From Planctomycetota bacterium (lineage in GTDB: Bacteria > Planctomycetota > PLA2): 64,000 bases of DNA. Positions within the stretch are counted from its first letter, which is position 1; every line of letters starts with the position of its first letter. Position numbers and translations under genes: made by a program. The stretch lies in the NCBI GenBank assembly GCA_021776785.1, contig JAJFFF010000033.1, forward strand, positions 62,001 to 126,000. Reading direction: 5' to 3'. The notes under the pieces are model-generated. The model searched no databases. It was given only the letters and a program-made list of their open reading frames with translations, and was not told the DNA's origin. Of this stretch, positions 42,211 to 51,511 are shown piece after piece.

Positions 42211-45200
42211 TTAGCGCGGAGCGTGTTCTTCCGGAATCACAATGTCCGCCTTGATCAGGATGAGCAGGTTGCGGCGCTGGACCGTCTTGGCCTTACGCGT
42301 GAACAGGAAGCTCACCACCGGGATCTTGGAAAGGATCGGAATCCCTGACTCCGCGATCACGTCGCGGAAGAACTTGATACCACCCAAAAGGAGCGTTCCG
42401 CCATCGGGCATCGTGACCGTCGTGCGAACACGGCTGATCGCGATCTCCGGTACCTGAATGGTGACCGGCGGGCCCGTTGCGAGTGACGTCTGGAAGGTGG
42501 GAATCGGGCGCACGAGGTCGGCCACGGTCGGACGCATCTCCATGGTGATGAAGCGGCGGTCGGCGTGAACGATCGGACGTACGTCCAAGATGATGCCGTC
42601 ACGAATCGTCTGAATGATCGGGTCACCAATCGCGGCGGCCTGGGCGATTTCAACGTCGAAGTCCTGTACGTAGGAGTTCTGCGTCATCACCGAGACGTTG
42701 GCGCGTTGGGTGTCGTACACGGTGAGACGCGGCGCCGAGATCTGCTCGATACGCTCGCTCTTCTCAACCGCGCGCAAGATCACCTCGAGCTGCGTGTCGT
42801 CAAGATAAGTGTGCTGAAGCGTGAAACCGCCGGAGTTCGCACCGAGCGCGCCTGCGCCCTGAGCGTTAGCGACCGCGCGGCCAGGCTCGTCGAAGTTCAG
42901 GATGAAGTCGAAGAGGTTCTCGACACGACCCTTGTACTCACCGTCCGAGCCGTCACCGAAGAACGCGCCCGGCTCGGAGCCGGTACCGATCGAGCTCGGC
43001 TCGGGGATGATGCCCTGGGGAGCGCCCGACGGGTTCGCCGCCGCGCCTGCAAAGCTGTCATCAAAGTTGCTGCCGCCGCCGAGACCCGGGAAGCCCACGC
43101 CGCCGGACTGGTCGCCCAGGCCGCGGATGTCTACGCCGACGTCACGGAGGAACCGGTCCTCAGCCGTGAGGAAACGAACCTCAAGGCTGATCAGCAGGCC
43201 GGTGTTCTTGCGGAGGTCGCTCAGGAAGGCACCGATCTTTTGGTGCACCTCGGGGGTCGTCGTGACCACCAAGACGTTGTTCTTGGGCTGGATGTCCGCG
43301 CCTTCGATCTCGTCCCAAGACTGGGCGTCGATCGTGGTGCGAATGACCTCGATGAGCTGGTCCACCTCGAACGGCGAAGACGGCTCCGGCGCGTCACCCT
43401 CTTCGGGCGGCTGGTACTTCGACGGGACCAAGTTGATCTCTTGGCCCGGGAAGTCACTGATCTTCGCGACCAGGTCCTTCACGTCGTAGAACTGCAGCGT
43501 CGGCTTATCGAGCGCTTCTTCTTTCGAGAGGATCATCACGACGCCGTTGCGGACCTTAAAGGCCATCTCGTGCGACTCGGTGATGATTTCGAGGACCTGA
43601 TGCACGCTCACGTTGTCGACTTTGAGATCGATTTCCGTGTCGGCCTTTTCGTCTTTGACCTTTTGGCTCAGCACGAAGTTGAGTCCGGTCACGCTGCGCA
43701 GGTACTTGATCGCACCGTCGAGCGTGATGTCACCGGCCGCCCAGCTGATTTCGAAGACACGCGTCGTCTGAAGCGTGTTCGTGATCTGTGCGACGCGGGG
43801 ATCCGGAGCGGACTTGCTGCCGGTTCCGGCCGAGACGGGCTTGCGCTGTGAGATCGCGCCCCACTTGTCCGAGAACTTAATGATCTCGGTCTGCGGCAGC
43901 GCGTCGTATTCCAAGCGCTCCATCACGGAACGCCATTCGTCGTTGAACTGTTCGCGAATCTCGTTGCGGTCCGAGACGTATTTCGTTTCACGAGCGATGC
44001 GGATCAACTCGCGAGCCGCTTGGCTCTGCGGGTCGAGAGACAAGACCTTGCCCGCGTGGGCTTCGGCCAACTCGTACTCGCCGCGGTCGTACGCGTCCGA
44101 CGCCATCTGGAGGAACACCGACATGCGGCGCAACTCTTCTTGACGCTCGGTCTCGCGACGCGCTTCCTCGTTTTCTGCGAGCTCTTTGGAGAGCTTCGCA
44201 ACATCGCGGGCACGCGCCGTCTTGTGCGCTTCGCGGGCCGCCTCGAGGCGGGCGCGCGCGGTGGCGCTATCGATCGGGAAATCCGCTTGATACTTGTAGT
44301 AGTCGAGGATGTAGATCACTTCCTCGTACTTGCGGATCGCCTTGTTGTAGTCCTTGCTCTGTTCGGCCAGCTCCGCCTCATTGACGCGGCGCTGAATTTC
44401 GATCGTCGTCTGCGCGCGACGCGCCGCTACGCGGGCGCCCGCCTCTTCGACAACGTCTTGCGCGACGGGCACGCGCTCACCCAGATCCATGCTGATCTGG
44501 TTGAATCGCTGACGCGCATCGGCATCGGAGCCGTCCAGCAACAGCACGCGGCGATACATTTCGCGCGCCCGGGCGAGGTCGCCCGCTTTGTACGCGCGCT
44601 CCGCCGCCTCTTTGTGCTTGGCCTTCAGCTCGTTCATGTTGGTTTCGATGTCGAAACCGCTGGGCGTGGTCGTGTCGCCGCAGCCGCTCGCGCAGCCACA
44701 ACCTTCGGCGCAACCACAGCCGCCTGCGCAACCACAGCCTTCACCGCAACCACAGCCAGCGCATCCGCAGCCTTCGCCACATCCGCAGCCGCCGCAGCCT
44801 TCACCGCAACCCGCGCAACCGCAGCCTTCGCCGCAACCGGCGCAGCCGCAGCCTTCGCCGCAACCCGCGCAGCCACAGCCTTCGCCGCAACCAGCGCAAC
44901 CGCAGCCCTCGCCGCAACCAGCACAGCCACAGCCAGCGCAACCGCAGCCTTCACCACAGCCGGCGCAGCCTTCACCGCATCCGGCACAGCCACCACAGCC
45001 CTCAGTGACACAGCCCTCAGTGACACAGCCCTCAGTGACACAGCCGTCAGTGACACAGCCCTCAGTGACACAGCCGTCGGTGACACAGCCGTCACCGCAA
45101 CCTTCATCACCGCAGCCACCATCGGTGGCCTCCCACGTGCAACCCTCTGTCGCTTCGGCGCTCGTGCCGGTGGACGAATCATCTTCGACCATTCGCTTTC

Positions 45201-45267
45201 GCGAACAGCCTGATCCGACCGCCAATACAAGCAGCGCGACCAGCGAGAGGCTCAAGACTTTGCGCAT
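42211..45267 (-). CDS. Secretin lipoprotein with a 45-cysteine Cys-Gly array and TPR domain
   Basis: This is a 1,018-residue secretin of the GspD/PilQ class. The ATG at 45267 has GAGGA eight bases upstream. The signal ends AVGSGC, so Cys21 is probably lipidated. Residues 43-196 hold 45 cysteines: six VT[DE]GC units (62-91), then five nine-residue GCAGCGEGC units (114-158) and variants. TPR-like helices (about 205-470), secretin N-domains (about 530-740) and the barrel follow, with PDGGTLLLGGIKFF, SGIPILSKIPVVSFLF and a C-terminal ILIKADIV. The barrel half parallels the secretin at 30974-33676, including the same DVGVD-RGLG and FF-DGSDG blocks, which makes the two paralogues. The array could bind metal or form a disulfide lattice; that is inference. 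Confidence 0.92.
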   Translation of the reverse strand: MRKVLSLSLVALLVLAVGSGCSRKRMVEDDSSTGTSAEATEGCTWEATDGGCGDEGCGDGCVTDGCVTEGCVTDGCVTEGCVTEGCVTEGCGGCAGCGEGCAGCGEGCGCAGCGCAGCGEGCGCAGCGEGCGCAGCGEGCGCAGCGEGCGCAGCGEGCGGCGCGEGCGCAGCGCGEGCGCAGGCGCAEGCGCASGCGDTTTPSGFDIETNMNELKAKHKEAAERAYKAGDLARAREMYRRVLLLDGSDADARQRFNQISMDLGERVPVAQDVVEEAGARVAARRAQTTIEIQRRVNEAELAEQSKDYNKAIRKYEEVIYILDYYKYQADFPIDSATARARLEAAREAHKTARARDVAKLSKELAENEEARRETERQEELRRMSVFLQMASDAYDRGEYELAEAHAGKVLSLDPQSQAARELIRIARETKYVSDRNEIREQFNDEWRSVMERLEYDALPQTEIIKFSDKWGAISQRKPVSAGTGSKSAPDPRVAQITNTLQTTRVFEISWAAGDITLDGAIKYLRSVTGLNFVLSQKVKDEKADTEIDLKVDNVSVHQVLEIITESHEMAFKVRNGVVMILSKEEALDKPTLQFYDVKDLVAKISDFPGQEINLVPSKYQPPEEGDAPEPSSPFEVDQLIEVIRTTIDAQSWDEIEGADIQPKNNVLVVTTTPEVHQKIGAFLSDLRKNTGLLISLEVRFLTAEDRFLRDVGVDIRGLGDQSGGVGFPGLGGGSNFDDSFAGAAANPSGAPQGIIPEPSSIGTGSEPGAFFGDGSDGEYKGRVENLFDFILNFDEPGRAVANAQGAGALGANSGGFTLQHTYLDDTQLEVILRAVEKSERIEQISAPRLTVYDTQRANVSVMTQNSYVQDFDVEIAQAAAIGDPIIQTIRDGIILDVRPIVHADRRFITMEMRPTVADLVRPIPTFQTSLATGPPVTIQVPEIAISRVRTTVTMPDGGTLLLGGIKFFRDVIAESGIPILSKIPVVSFLFTRKAKTVQRRNLLILIKADIVIPEEHAPR
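44794..44928 (-). repeat. Five 27-bp tandem repeats encoding GCAGCGEGC
   Basis: Codons 114-158 of the secretin gene consist of five consecutive nine-codon units with few synonymous changes. Partial and rearranged units flank them to about 44680 and 44990. The translation is almost invariant while third positions drift, so the array is old enough to have been selected but is still liable to slippage. Confidence 0.9.
44995..45084 (-). repeat. Six 15-bp tandem repeats encoding VT[DE]GC
   Basis: Codons 62-91 are six consecutive five-codon units, nearly identical in DNA (on the plus strand CAGTGACACAGCC recurs). Differences are mainly at the Asp/Glu codon and third positions. High identity suggests recent expansion. 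Confidence 0.92.
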
Positions 45268-45630
45268 GCGCTTTTCCTCAGTTGTTTTTGCCGATTCCAC
45301 GCGATCTATATCGCGCGTTTCGCAGTCAGCGAGCCCACAAACGAGCCCTCTAACCTGCCACACACCGGACCTTGCCCTCGATCCGGAGCGCCCTAACTAC
45401 CAAAACGGGTTGAGAACCCGCAACACCTTTCCCCAGCACACGGTTAGGACCGGGGGCTGACGAGAGGGCTGAAGGGTCGTCGGCGCGTGTCACGGCCGGG
45501 TCACCCACCCGGGCCGTCTGCGCGGTTTTGACCAAACGCTTCGTAAAAGATGGCGAGCGGTTTCCGCGATGCCGGAACGAGGTCGCCGGGCGGCCGCTTG
45601 CGCGGCGTCGCGCGCGCCTGTTTTAGCGGT
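45268..45630. other. Gene-free stretch upstream of the cysteine-rich secretin
   Basis: I see no gene in these 363 bases. They hold two hairpins. One is at about 45493-45518 (ACGGCC/GGCCGT arms with inner GGGT/ACCC) and may end the uracil-DNA glycosylase transcript. The other is the terminator-like hairpin at 45402-45420. An AT-richer GATATAGAT near 45311-45319 could be a -10 region, but no convincing -35 accompanies it. Confidence 0.5.
45402..45420 (-). terminator. Terminator-like hairpin in the secretin leader region
   Basis: CGGGTT (45420-45415) and AACCCG (45411-45406) pair perfectly around a three-base loop. TTTT follows on the minus strand at 45405-45402. It lies 135 bases before the secretin start. 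It may simply end upstream transcription, or act as an attenuator if the promoter is further upstream. Confidence 0.5.
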
Positions 45631-46410
45631 CTACGGACGTTTCGTAGAAACGCGCGGAACCGGCCTTCCGAGCATGCGTAGCACGGTTTTGAGGTCTTCC
45701 CATGCGTCGCGTTTCGCGCTCGGATTGCGCAGCAGGTAGGCGGGGTGAAACGTCGGAATCACGGTGGTTCCCGCGAACTCCATCGGCCGCCCGCGCACCT
45801 TCCCGATCGGCCCCTCATAGTCCGTCAGCGTACGCAGCGCGTGACGCCCGAGCGTACAGATGATCTTGGGGGTAATCACTTCGATCTGCCGCAACAGGTA
45901 GGGGCGGCACTGCTTTACTTCGTCCGCCGCGGGGTCGCGGTTGGCGGGCGGACGGCATTTTAGGACGTTGGCGATAAAGACCTGCTCGCGGGACAGGCCC
46001 ATGGCCTCAATCATCTGGGTCAGCAGCTTCCCGCTCCGGCCCACGAACGGTCGCCCCTGCTCGTCCTCGTCGCGCCCCGGAGCCTCCCCCACAAACATGA
46101 GGTCAGCGTCGCGCGCGCCCTCGCCGAACACGACCTGCGTGCGGGTCTCACAGAGCCCGCAATCGCGGCACGCCTGCGCCTTTTCCTCGAGCGCTTCCCA
46201 CGAGAGGCTGCTGTACAGGCCCTTGGCCGAGCTCTGGCCGCCCTCCGAACCGGTCAGCGGAATGGGAAAACGCGCGCCCGCTACGGTCGGCTCGACACGC
46301 CGGGACACGGGGGCCGGAGGCGCATCGCCGACCCGGGTCCGACCCTGATAGAGCGCCCGCGCCCGCAGGTTGGCGGCGAGATCTAAGGCCAGTTGACGCG
46401 GCGTGTCCAT
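45631..46410 (-). CDS. Uracil-DNA glycosylase, family 4
   Basis: The 259-residue enzyme removes uracil from DNA at the start of base excision repair. Motif A is GEAPG (108-112), followed by the family sequence DEDEQGRPFVGRSG. The closing motif is HPAYLLR (about 222-228). The Fe-S cluster cysteines of family 4 are present (candidates C81, C84 and C87, then C152, C168). The first 65 residues are a Pro/Gly-rich extension, as in many members. It starts 11 bases after the stop of the DHH phosphoesterase gene, so RidA, DHH protein and this enzyme are probably co-transcribed. Confidence 0.93.
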   Translation of the reverse strand: MDTPRQLALDLAANLRARALYQGRTRVGDAPPAPVSRRVEPTVAGARFPIPLTGSEGGQSSAKGLYSSLSWEALEEKAQACRDCGLCETRTQVVFGEGARDADLMFVGEAPGRDEDEQGRPFVGRSGKLLTQMIEAMGLSREQVFIANVLKCRPPANRDPAADEVKQCRPYLLRQIEVITPKIICTLGRHALRTLTDYEGPIGKVRGRPMEFAGTTVIPTFHPAYLLRNPSAKRDAWEDLKTVLRMLGRPVPRVSTKRP

Positions 46411-46421
46411 GCCGACTCAAT

Positions 46422-47423
46422 TTAGCCGCTGGCGACGACGGCCAGCTTTTCGAGCCCCGGGCGGATCGCGTCCTCGGTGGCCGCGGGCGATTGATCGGAC
46501 GAGAAGCCGGAGGCGCGCACGTGGCCGCCGCCGCCGTGCAACCGCGAAAACGCGGAAACGTCGGCCCGGTCGTCCTTGCTCCGCAGGCTGACTTTCGTGC
46601 CGCCTTCGGCAAGCCCGCGCACCATCGCCGCCACAACGACGCCTTCGATGGAAGTCGCCACGTCGATGAGGTCTTTCACATCGTCGCTATCCACGCCGAG
46701 CTGGCTGCCGAAGCCAGCTTCGACCGTGAGGATGCAGAGTTTGCCATCCGCAAAAAATCGCAACGAATCGACCGCAAGCGCCCGCAGGCGGTGCACAGCA
46801 ATCGGCTCCGAGGAATAGAGGCGACGTTGGATATTGTCCGGTCGCGCGCCGGCGCGCACAAGCGCCGCCGCCGTTTCGAGCGTGCGTGCGGTCGTGGACG
46901 AATAACAGAATCGGCCGGTGTCGGTGACCAGCGAAACCAGCAACGCCTGGGCCGCCACGACGTCGAGTTCCATGTCGGCGGCGCGCAGCATGGCGTACAT
47001 CTGCTCGCCAACGGCCGCCGCTTCCGCGTCCACCCAAACGACGTCGCCGTAGCGAGGATTCGAAACGTGGTGGTCGATGTTGAGGACGCGCACGTGCTCG
47101 CCGCGCTCCGCGAACGCACGCCCCAAACGACTCTCTTCGCCCGCATCGAGACCAAAGAGCCAATCCGCATCCGGGACGGGCATGTCGTCCGTCAACAAGA
47201 CGATGTCTTCGGAACCCGGCAAGAATCGGAGCGAGCGCGGCACCGGCGCTTCCGTCACAAACACGGCGTTTGCGCCGCGCGCGTGAAGTGCGCGCTGCAA
47301 CGCGAGACCGGAGCCCAATCCATCGCCGTCCATCGGGCTGTGCGTGGCGATCACGACACGCTGCGCCGAACGCATGGCGTCGACGACTGCCGCAGGCACG
47401 TGGGATTGCGAGGGCTCGCTCAT
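46422..47423 (-). CDS. DHH/DHHA1 phosphoesterase (NrnA-like)
   Basis: The 333-residue enzyme has the DHH motifs THSPMDGDGLGS (about 28-39), the GLDAGEESRLG block and NIDHH. A DHHA1 domain ends in the substrate-binding GGGGHVRASGF. Members hydrolyse short oligoribonucleotides (nanoRNase), pAp or cyclic dinucleotides. The compact two-domain length without CBS or membrane regions favours the NrnA type. Its start overlaps the ridA stop by four bases (ATGA). The family is firmly assigned; the substrate is not. Confidence 0.92.
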   Translation of the reverse strand: MSEPSQSHVPAAVVDAMRSAQRVVIATHSPMDGDGLGSGLALQRALHARGANAVFVTEAPVPRSLRFLPGSEDIVLLTDDMPVPDADWLFGLDAGEESRLGRAFAERGEHVRVLNIDHHVSNPRYGDVVWVDAEAAAVGEQMYAMLRAADMELDVVAAQALLVSLVTDTGRFCYSSTTARTLETAAALVRAGARPDNIQRRLYSSEPIAVHRLRALAVDSLRFFADGKLCILTVEAGFGSQLGVDSDDVKDLIDVATSIEGVVVAAMVRGLAEGGTKVSLRSKDDRADVSAFSRLHGGGGHVRASGFSSDQSPAATEDAIRPGLEKLAVVASG

Positions 47424-47803
47424 GCAACCTCTCGAATCGCGATGACGTCGATTTCGACAAGCGCATTCATCGGAAGGGTTTTGACGGCGACGGTCGCGCG
47501 CGCCGGGCGATGATCGTCCATCGCCGCCGCGTACACCTCGTTGACCGCAGCGAAGTCATCCATGCTTGCGAGAAAGATCGTTGTTTTGAGCACCCTGTTC
47601 AGAGACGAGCGGCCGGCCCCCAAGACCGCCGCTAGATTTTTCATCACCTGCAGCGTCTGATCCGCCGCCGTGTCCCCCACCAGCGTGCCGCTGGCGGGAT
47701 CCAACGCGATCTGACCGGAGCAAAAAAGCAGTCGCTCCCAGGCGATCGCCTGGCTGTAGGGTCCGATGGCGGAAGGAGCGTGGTCGGTGGCAATGCGATC
47801 CAT
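47420..47803 (-). CDS. ridA: RidA-family enamine/imine deaminase
   Basis: From the ATG at 47803 the protein has 127 residues, the normal RidA length, beginning with MDRIATDHAPSAIGPYSQAI. It keeps FCSGQIALDP, QTLQVMKNLAAVL, the substrate-binding Arg in RPARATVAVKTLP and the final Glu in VEIDVIAI. RidA trimers hydrolyse reactive enamine/imine intermediates from PLP enzymes in the cytosol. The frame stays open upstream to 48007, but those residues are Arg/Pro-rich and unlike the family. The 182 bases between this gene and oppF show no clear element. Confidence 0.92.
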   Translation of the reverse strand: MDRIATDHAPSAIGPYSQAIAWERLLFCSGQIALDPASGTLVGDTAADQTLQVMKNLAAVLGAGRSSLNRVLKTTIFLASMDDFAAVNEVYAAAMDDHRPARATVAVKTLPMNALVEIDVIAIREVA

Positions 47804-47985
47804 GTCGGGGATTCTATCCCTCGAAAAGACGCGCGCCACGGTCACGCCACCATCGATGACAAGAATCTGTCGTTTGGCCGTCCCAAGGCCCGGTCTCAAA
47901 AGTCGCCTGCCAGGGGCCACACGCCCGCGTGGCGCCGCTTGACTTGGGACCGCGGGCCCGCGCGCGGTGTCGCGGCGACGCGCGC

Positions 47986-48938
47986 CTAGTCCTCGTGGAG
48001 AAAACACGCGGCCGCGTGGCCGGGCCGGTGCTCGCGCAACACGGGCGCCTCGACGGCGCAGCGATCAAACGCTTTGGAACAACGCGCACGAAACGGACAA
48101 CCGACGATGTGTTCGGTCGGGCTCGGCACATCGCCCGTCAACACAATCCGCTTGCGTTGCGCCTCGACCTTCGGATCCGGAATCGGCACCGCGCTCAGCA
48201 GCGCTTCGGTGTAGGGATGTAACGGCTCGGCGTAGAGCTTGTCGGCGGCCGTGATTTCGACGATGCGACCCAGATACATCACGGCGATGCGATCGGACAC
48301 GTGGCGCACCACCGCCAGATCGTGGCTGATGAACAGGTACGCAAGTCCGAGATCGGTCTGAAGATCCTCGAGAAGGTTGATGATCTGCGCCTGAATCGAA
48401 ACGTCGAGCGCACTCACAGGCTCGTCGTGAAGAATCAACATCGGATCCACTGCCAACGCGCGCGCCACGCCGATACGTTGCCGTTGCCCGCCCGAAAACT
48501 CGTGTGGGTAACGACGTTCAAAATCAGGATCGAGCCCGACCCGTTCCAGCAACGCGCGCACGCGGTCCCGCGTCTCGCCGCGCGGGACGATCTTAAAGTT
48601 GCGAATCGGCTCGGCGATGATGTCGAGCACCGTCATCCGCGGATCCAAACTGGCGTACGGATCCTGAAACACCATCTGCATGCGCTGACGCATCTCGCGC
48701 AGCCCCGTGTTGTCGAGTCGCATCACGTCCACGCCGTCGAACGTGATCTCGCCGGCGGTCGGCGGCAGGAGTCGCGTAATCCCGCGCGCGGTCGTTGACT
48801 TGCCGCAACCCGACTCGCCGACGAGACCGAGCGTTTCGCCGGCCTGAATCGTCAGATCGACGCCGTCCACAGCCTTGACGACGCCACGCATCGTCGGGAA
48901 GTGCATTTTGAGACCGGTTACCGAAAGGAGCGGTTCAC

Positions 48939-48942
<4 letters not shown>
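47986..48942 (-). CDS. oppF: Oligopeptide ABC transporter ATPase OppF
   Basis: The 318-residue ATPase has Walker [10 protein letters not shown], a Q-loop near [11 protein letters not shown], the signature SGGQRQR, Walker B LILHDEP and H-loop SHD. The C-terminal oligopeptide-transporter extension has a Cys cluster ([15 protein letters not shown] and CF near the end) that in relatives binds an Fe-S cluster or disulfide. The ATG at 48942 overlaps the oppD stop (ATGA). It works as a heterodimer with OppD to power peptide import. Confidence 0.94.
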
Positions 48943-49912
<970 letters not shown>

Positions 49913-49913
<1 letters not shown>

Positions 49914-51511
49914 CAGCTCTTGCCCTTCATCTTGGGATCCAACGCATCGCGCAAACCGTCGCCGAGGAAGTTGAGCGAGAACAGCGTGATCGCCATCGCG
50001 AGACTCGGGAACACCAGAATCCACCAGTTGCCGCCGCCGCTCGTGAGCGATTGGCGCCCCTGATCGACGAGCGCGCCCCACGAATCGATCGTGCGCCCTT
50101 GGAACGCGACGTTTAGGCCGATGAACGCGAGGAACGACTCCTGCAAGATGACGGCCGGGACCGTAAGCGTGGCGTACACGATGACCACACCCAACGTGTT
50201 GGGAATCAGGTGGCGAAACACGATGCCGAGGTGACCGGTGCCCGCCATCTCCGCCGCCTCGATGAACTCTTTCTCGCGCAGCGAGAGCACTTGGCCGCGC
50301 ACGATGCGCGCCATCATCAACCACTGAACGAGGCCGAGCGCGATGAACAGGGTCAGGAGGTCACGCCCGTACGAAATCATGAGCAAGATCACGAGGAACA
50401 TGAACGGCAAGGCGTACATGATGTCGACGATGCGCATCATCAGCTCGCCTACGGTCGTCAACTGGTAGCGCAAAAATTTCGGCAGGAACGGAGCGATCTT
50501 CCCCAATGCCACGATCGTCAACGTGAACACGCCGGCACCCGCGACGATCGACCAAAAGATGTTATCGGTTGCCGATATGGCGAATCCGGCGCCGACGATC
50601 GCAGTCAACACCGAGATCAATCCCCAAACGGTCATCGGTGCGGTGGAACGATACCCTGCGACCGCGCCGTACACGACGCCGACCAGCACGGATACCAGCG
50701 TTGCGACCGCACCGACCATCAGGGAGATGCGACCGCCATGAAAAACGCGCGCCATGACGTCACGTCCCGCCAGGTCAGTCCCGAGATGATGCTTCAGGCG
50801 TCGCTCCTCACCGTCCTTTGTGACCTTGGTCACGTAGAGGCCTTGGAGACGCAACTGCTCAATGGGCTTGGCATCGCGCGTGATGGACTGCACAACACCG
50901 TCTTTGATCTCGGCCCGAATCGTCTCGGGCGCGGCGGTACGAGGCTTTACCAATCGAACGTTGAGCACGCGATTGGGCGGTTCCGGAATGCCCGGCGGCA
51001 GTTTCTTTCTGCGCTCGACCTTCACGATCTCCAAGCGTTCGCCGACGACCTTGCCCTCCGCGTCGATGCGCTCGAGGTAGCTGCCGCCACCGGCGGACTC
51101 GATCACCTTGACCGAGCGCGCACCTTCCAATTGGCGGATGTCGCGCACCTTGCCCTTGTAGGTGCGAATGCGGAATTCCGCCGTCACCGACTCCAGAACC
51201 GTGAACTCCACGACGCCGTCGTCGGCCAAAACCGAGGCGACGGTGGCCGGATACGTGCTGGGGATCGTCGGTTTCTCGCCGACGTCGAGGCGGACTTCTG
51301 CGGGGACCGCCGGGTGCGAGAACCCGGGCGGGTTGGCGCGCAGCCACGGCTGTCCGTAGTCCGGCTGAAACTCGAAGATGACCGGCGCAAAGATCGACAC
51401 GATGGAGACGACCACGACGATCACCAAGCCGCCCATCGCGAACTTGTTTTTGCGCAGGCGACGCCAAGCGTCGGACCAAAGCGACGTTCCTTTTTTGCTC
51501 GGCTCAACCAT
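49913..51511 (-). CDS. oppC: Oligopeptide ABC permease OppC with large extracytoplasmic insert
   Basis: The protein has 532 residues, against about 300 for normal OppC. Helix 1 (about 24-45) is followed by roughly 190 extra residues of charged, beta-rich sequence (about 50-240, for example VRDIRQLEGARSVKVIE) that would lie outside the membrane. The family segment HHLGTDLAGRDVMARVFHGGRISL then resumes the canonical core. A second, smaller hydrophobic insert follows (about 285-345). The EAA loop (EFIEAAEMAGTGHLGIVFRHLIPNT) is intact, so ATPase coupling should work. The ATG at 51511 overlaps oppB by eight bases. The insert may dock the substrate-binding protein. Confidence 0.92.

Noticed and set aside
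44680..45141. CRISPR array at the regular repeats
   Set aside because: Units are contiguous, in frame and protein-coding, without unique spacers; no cas genes are near.
45340..45380. Sigma-54-like TGGCAG...GGGC upstream of the cysteine-rich secretin
   Set aside because: The GG to GC distance is one base too long for a functional -24/-12 element.
44020..45460. Long plus-strand open frames with Pro-Gln or Ala-Thr repeats opposite the cysteine-rich secretin
   Set aside because: They are mirror images of the 15-bp and 27-bp repeats. The minus frame has the signal peptide, TPRs and secretin signature; the plus frames have no start signals or domains.
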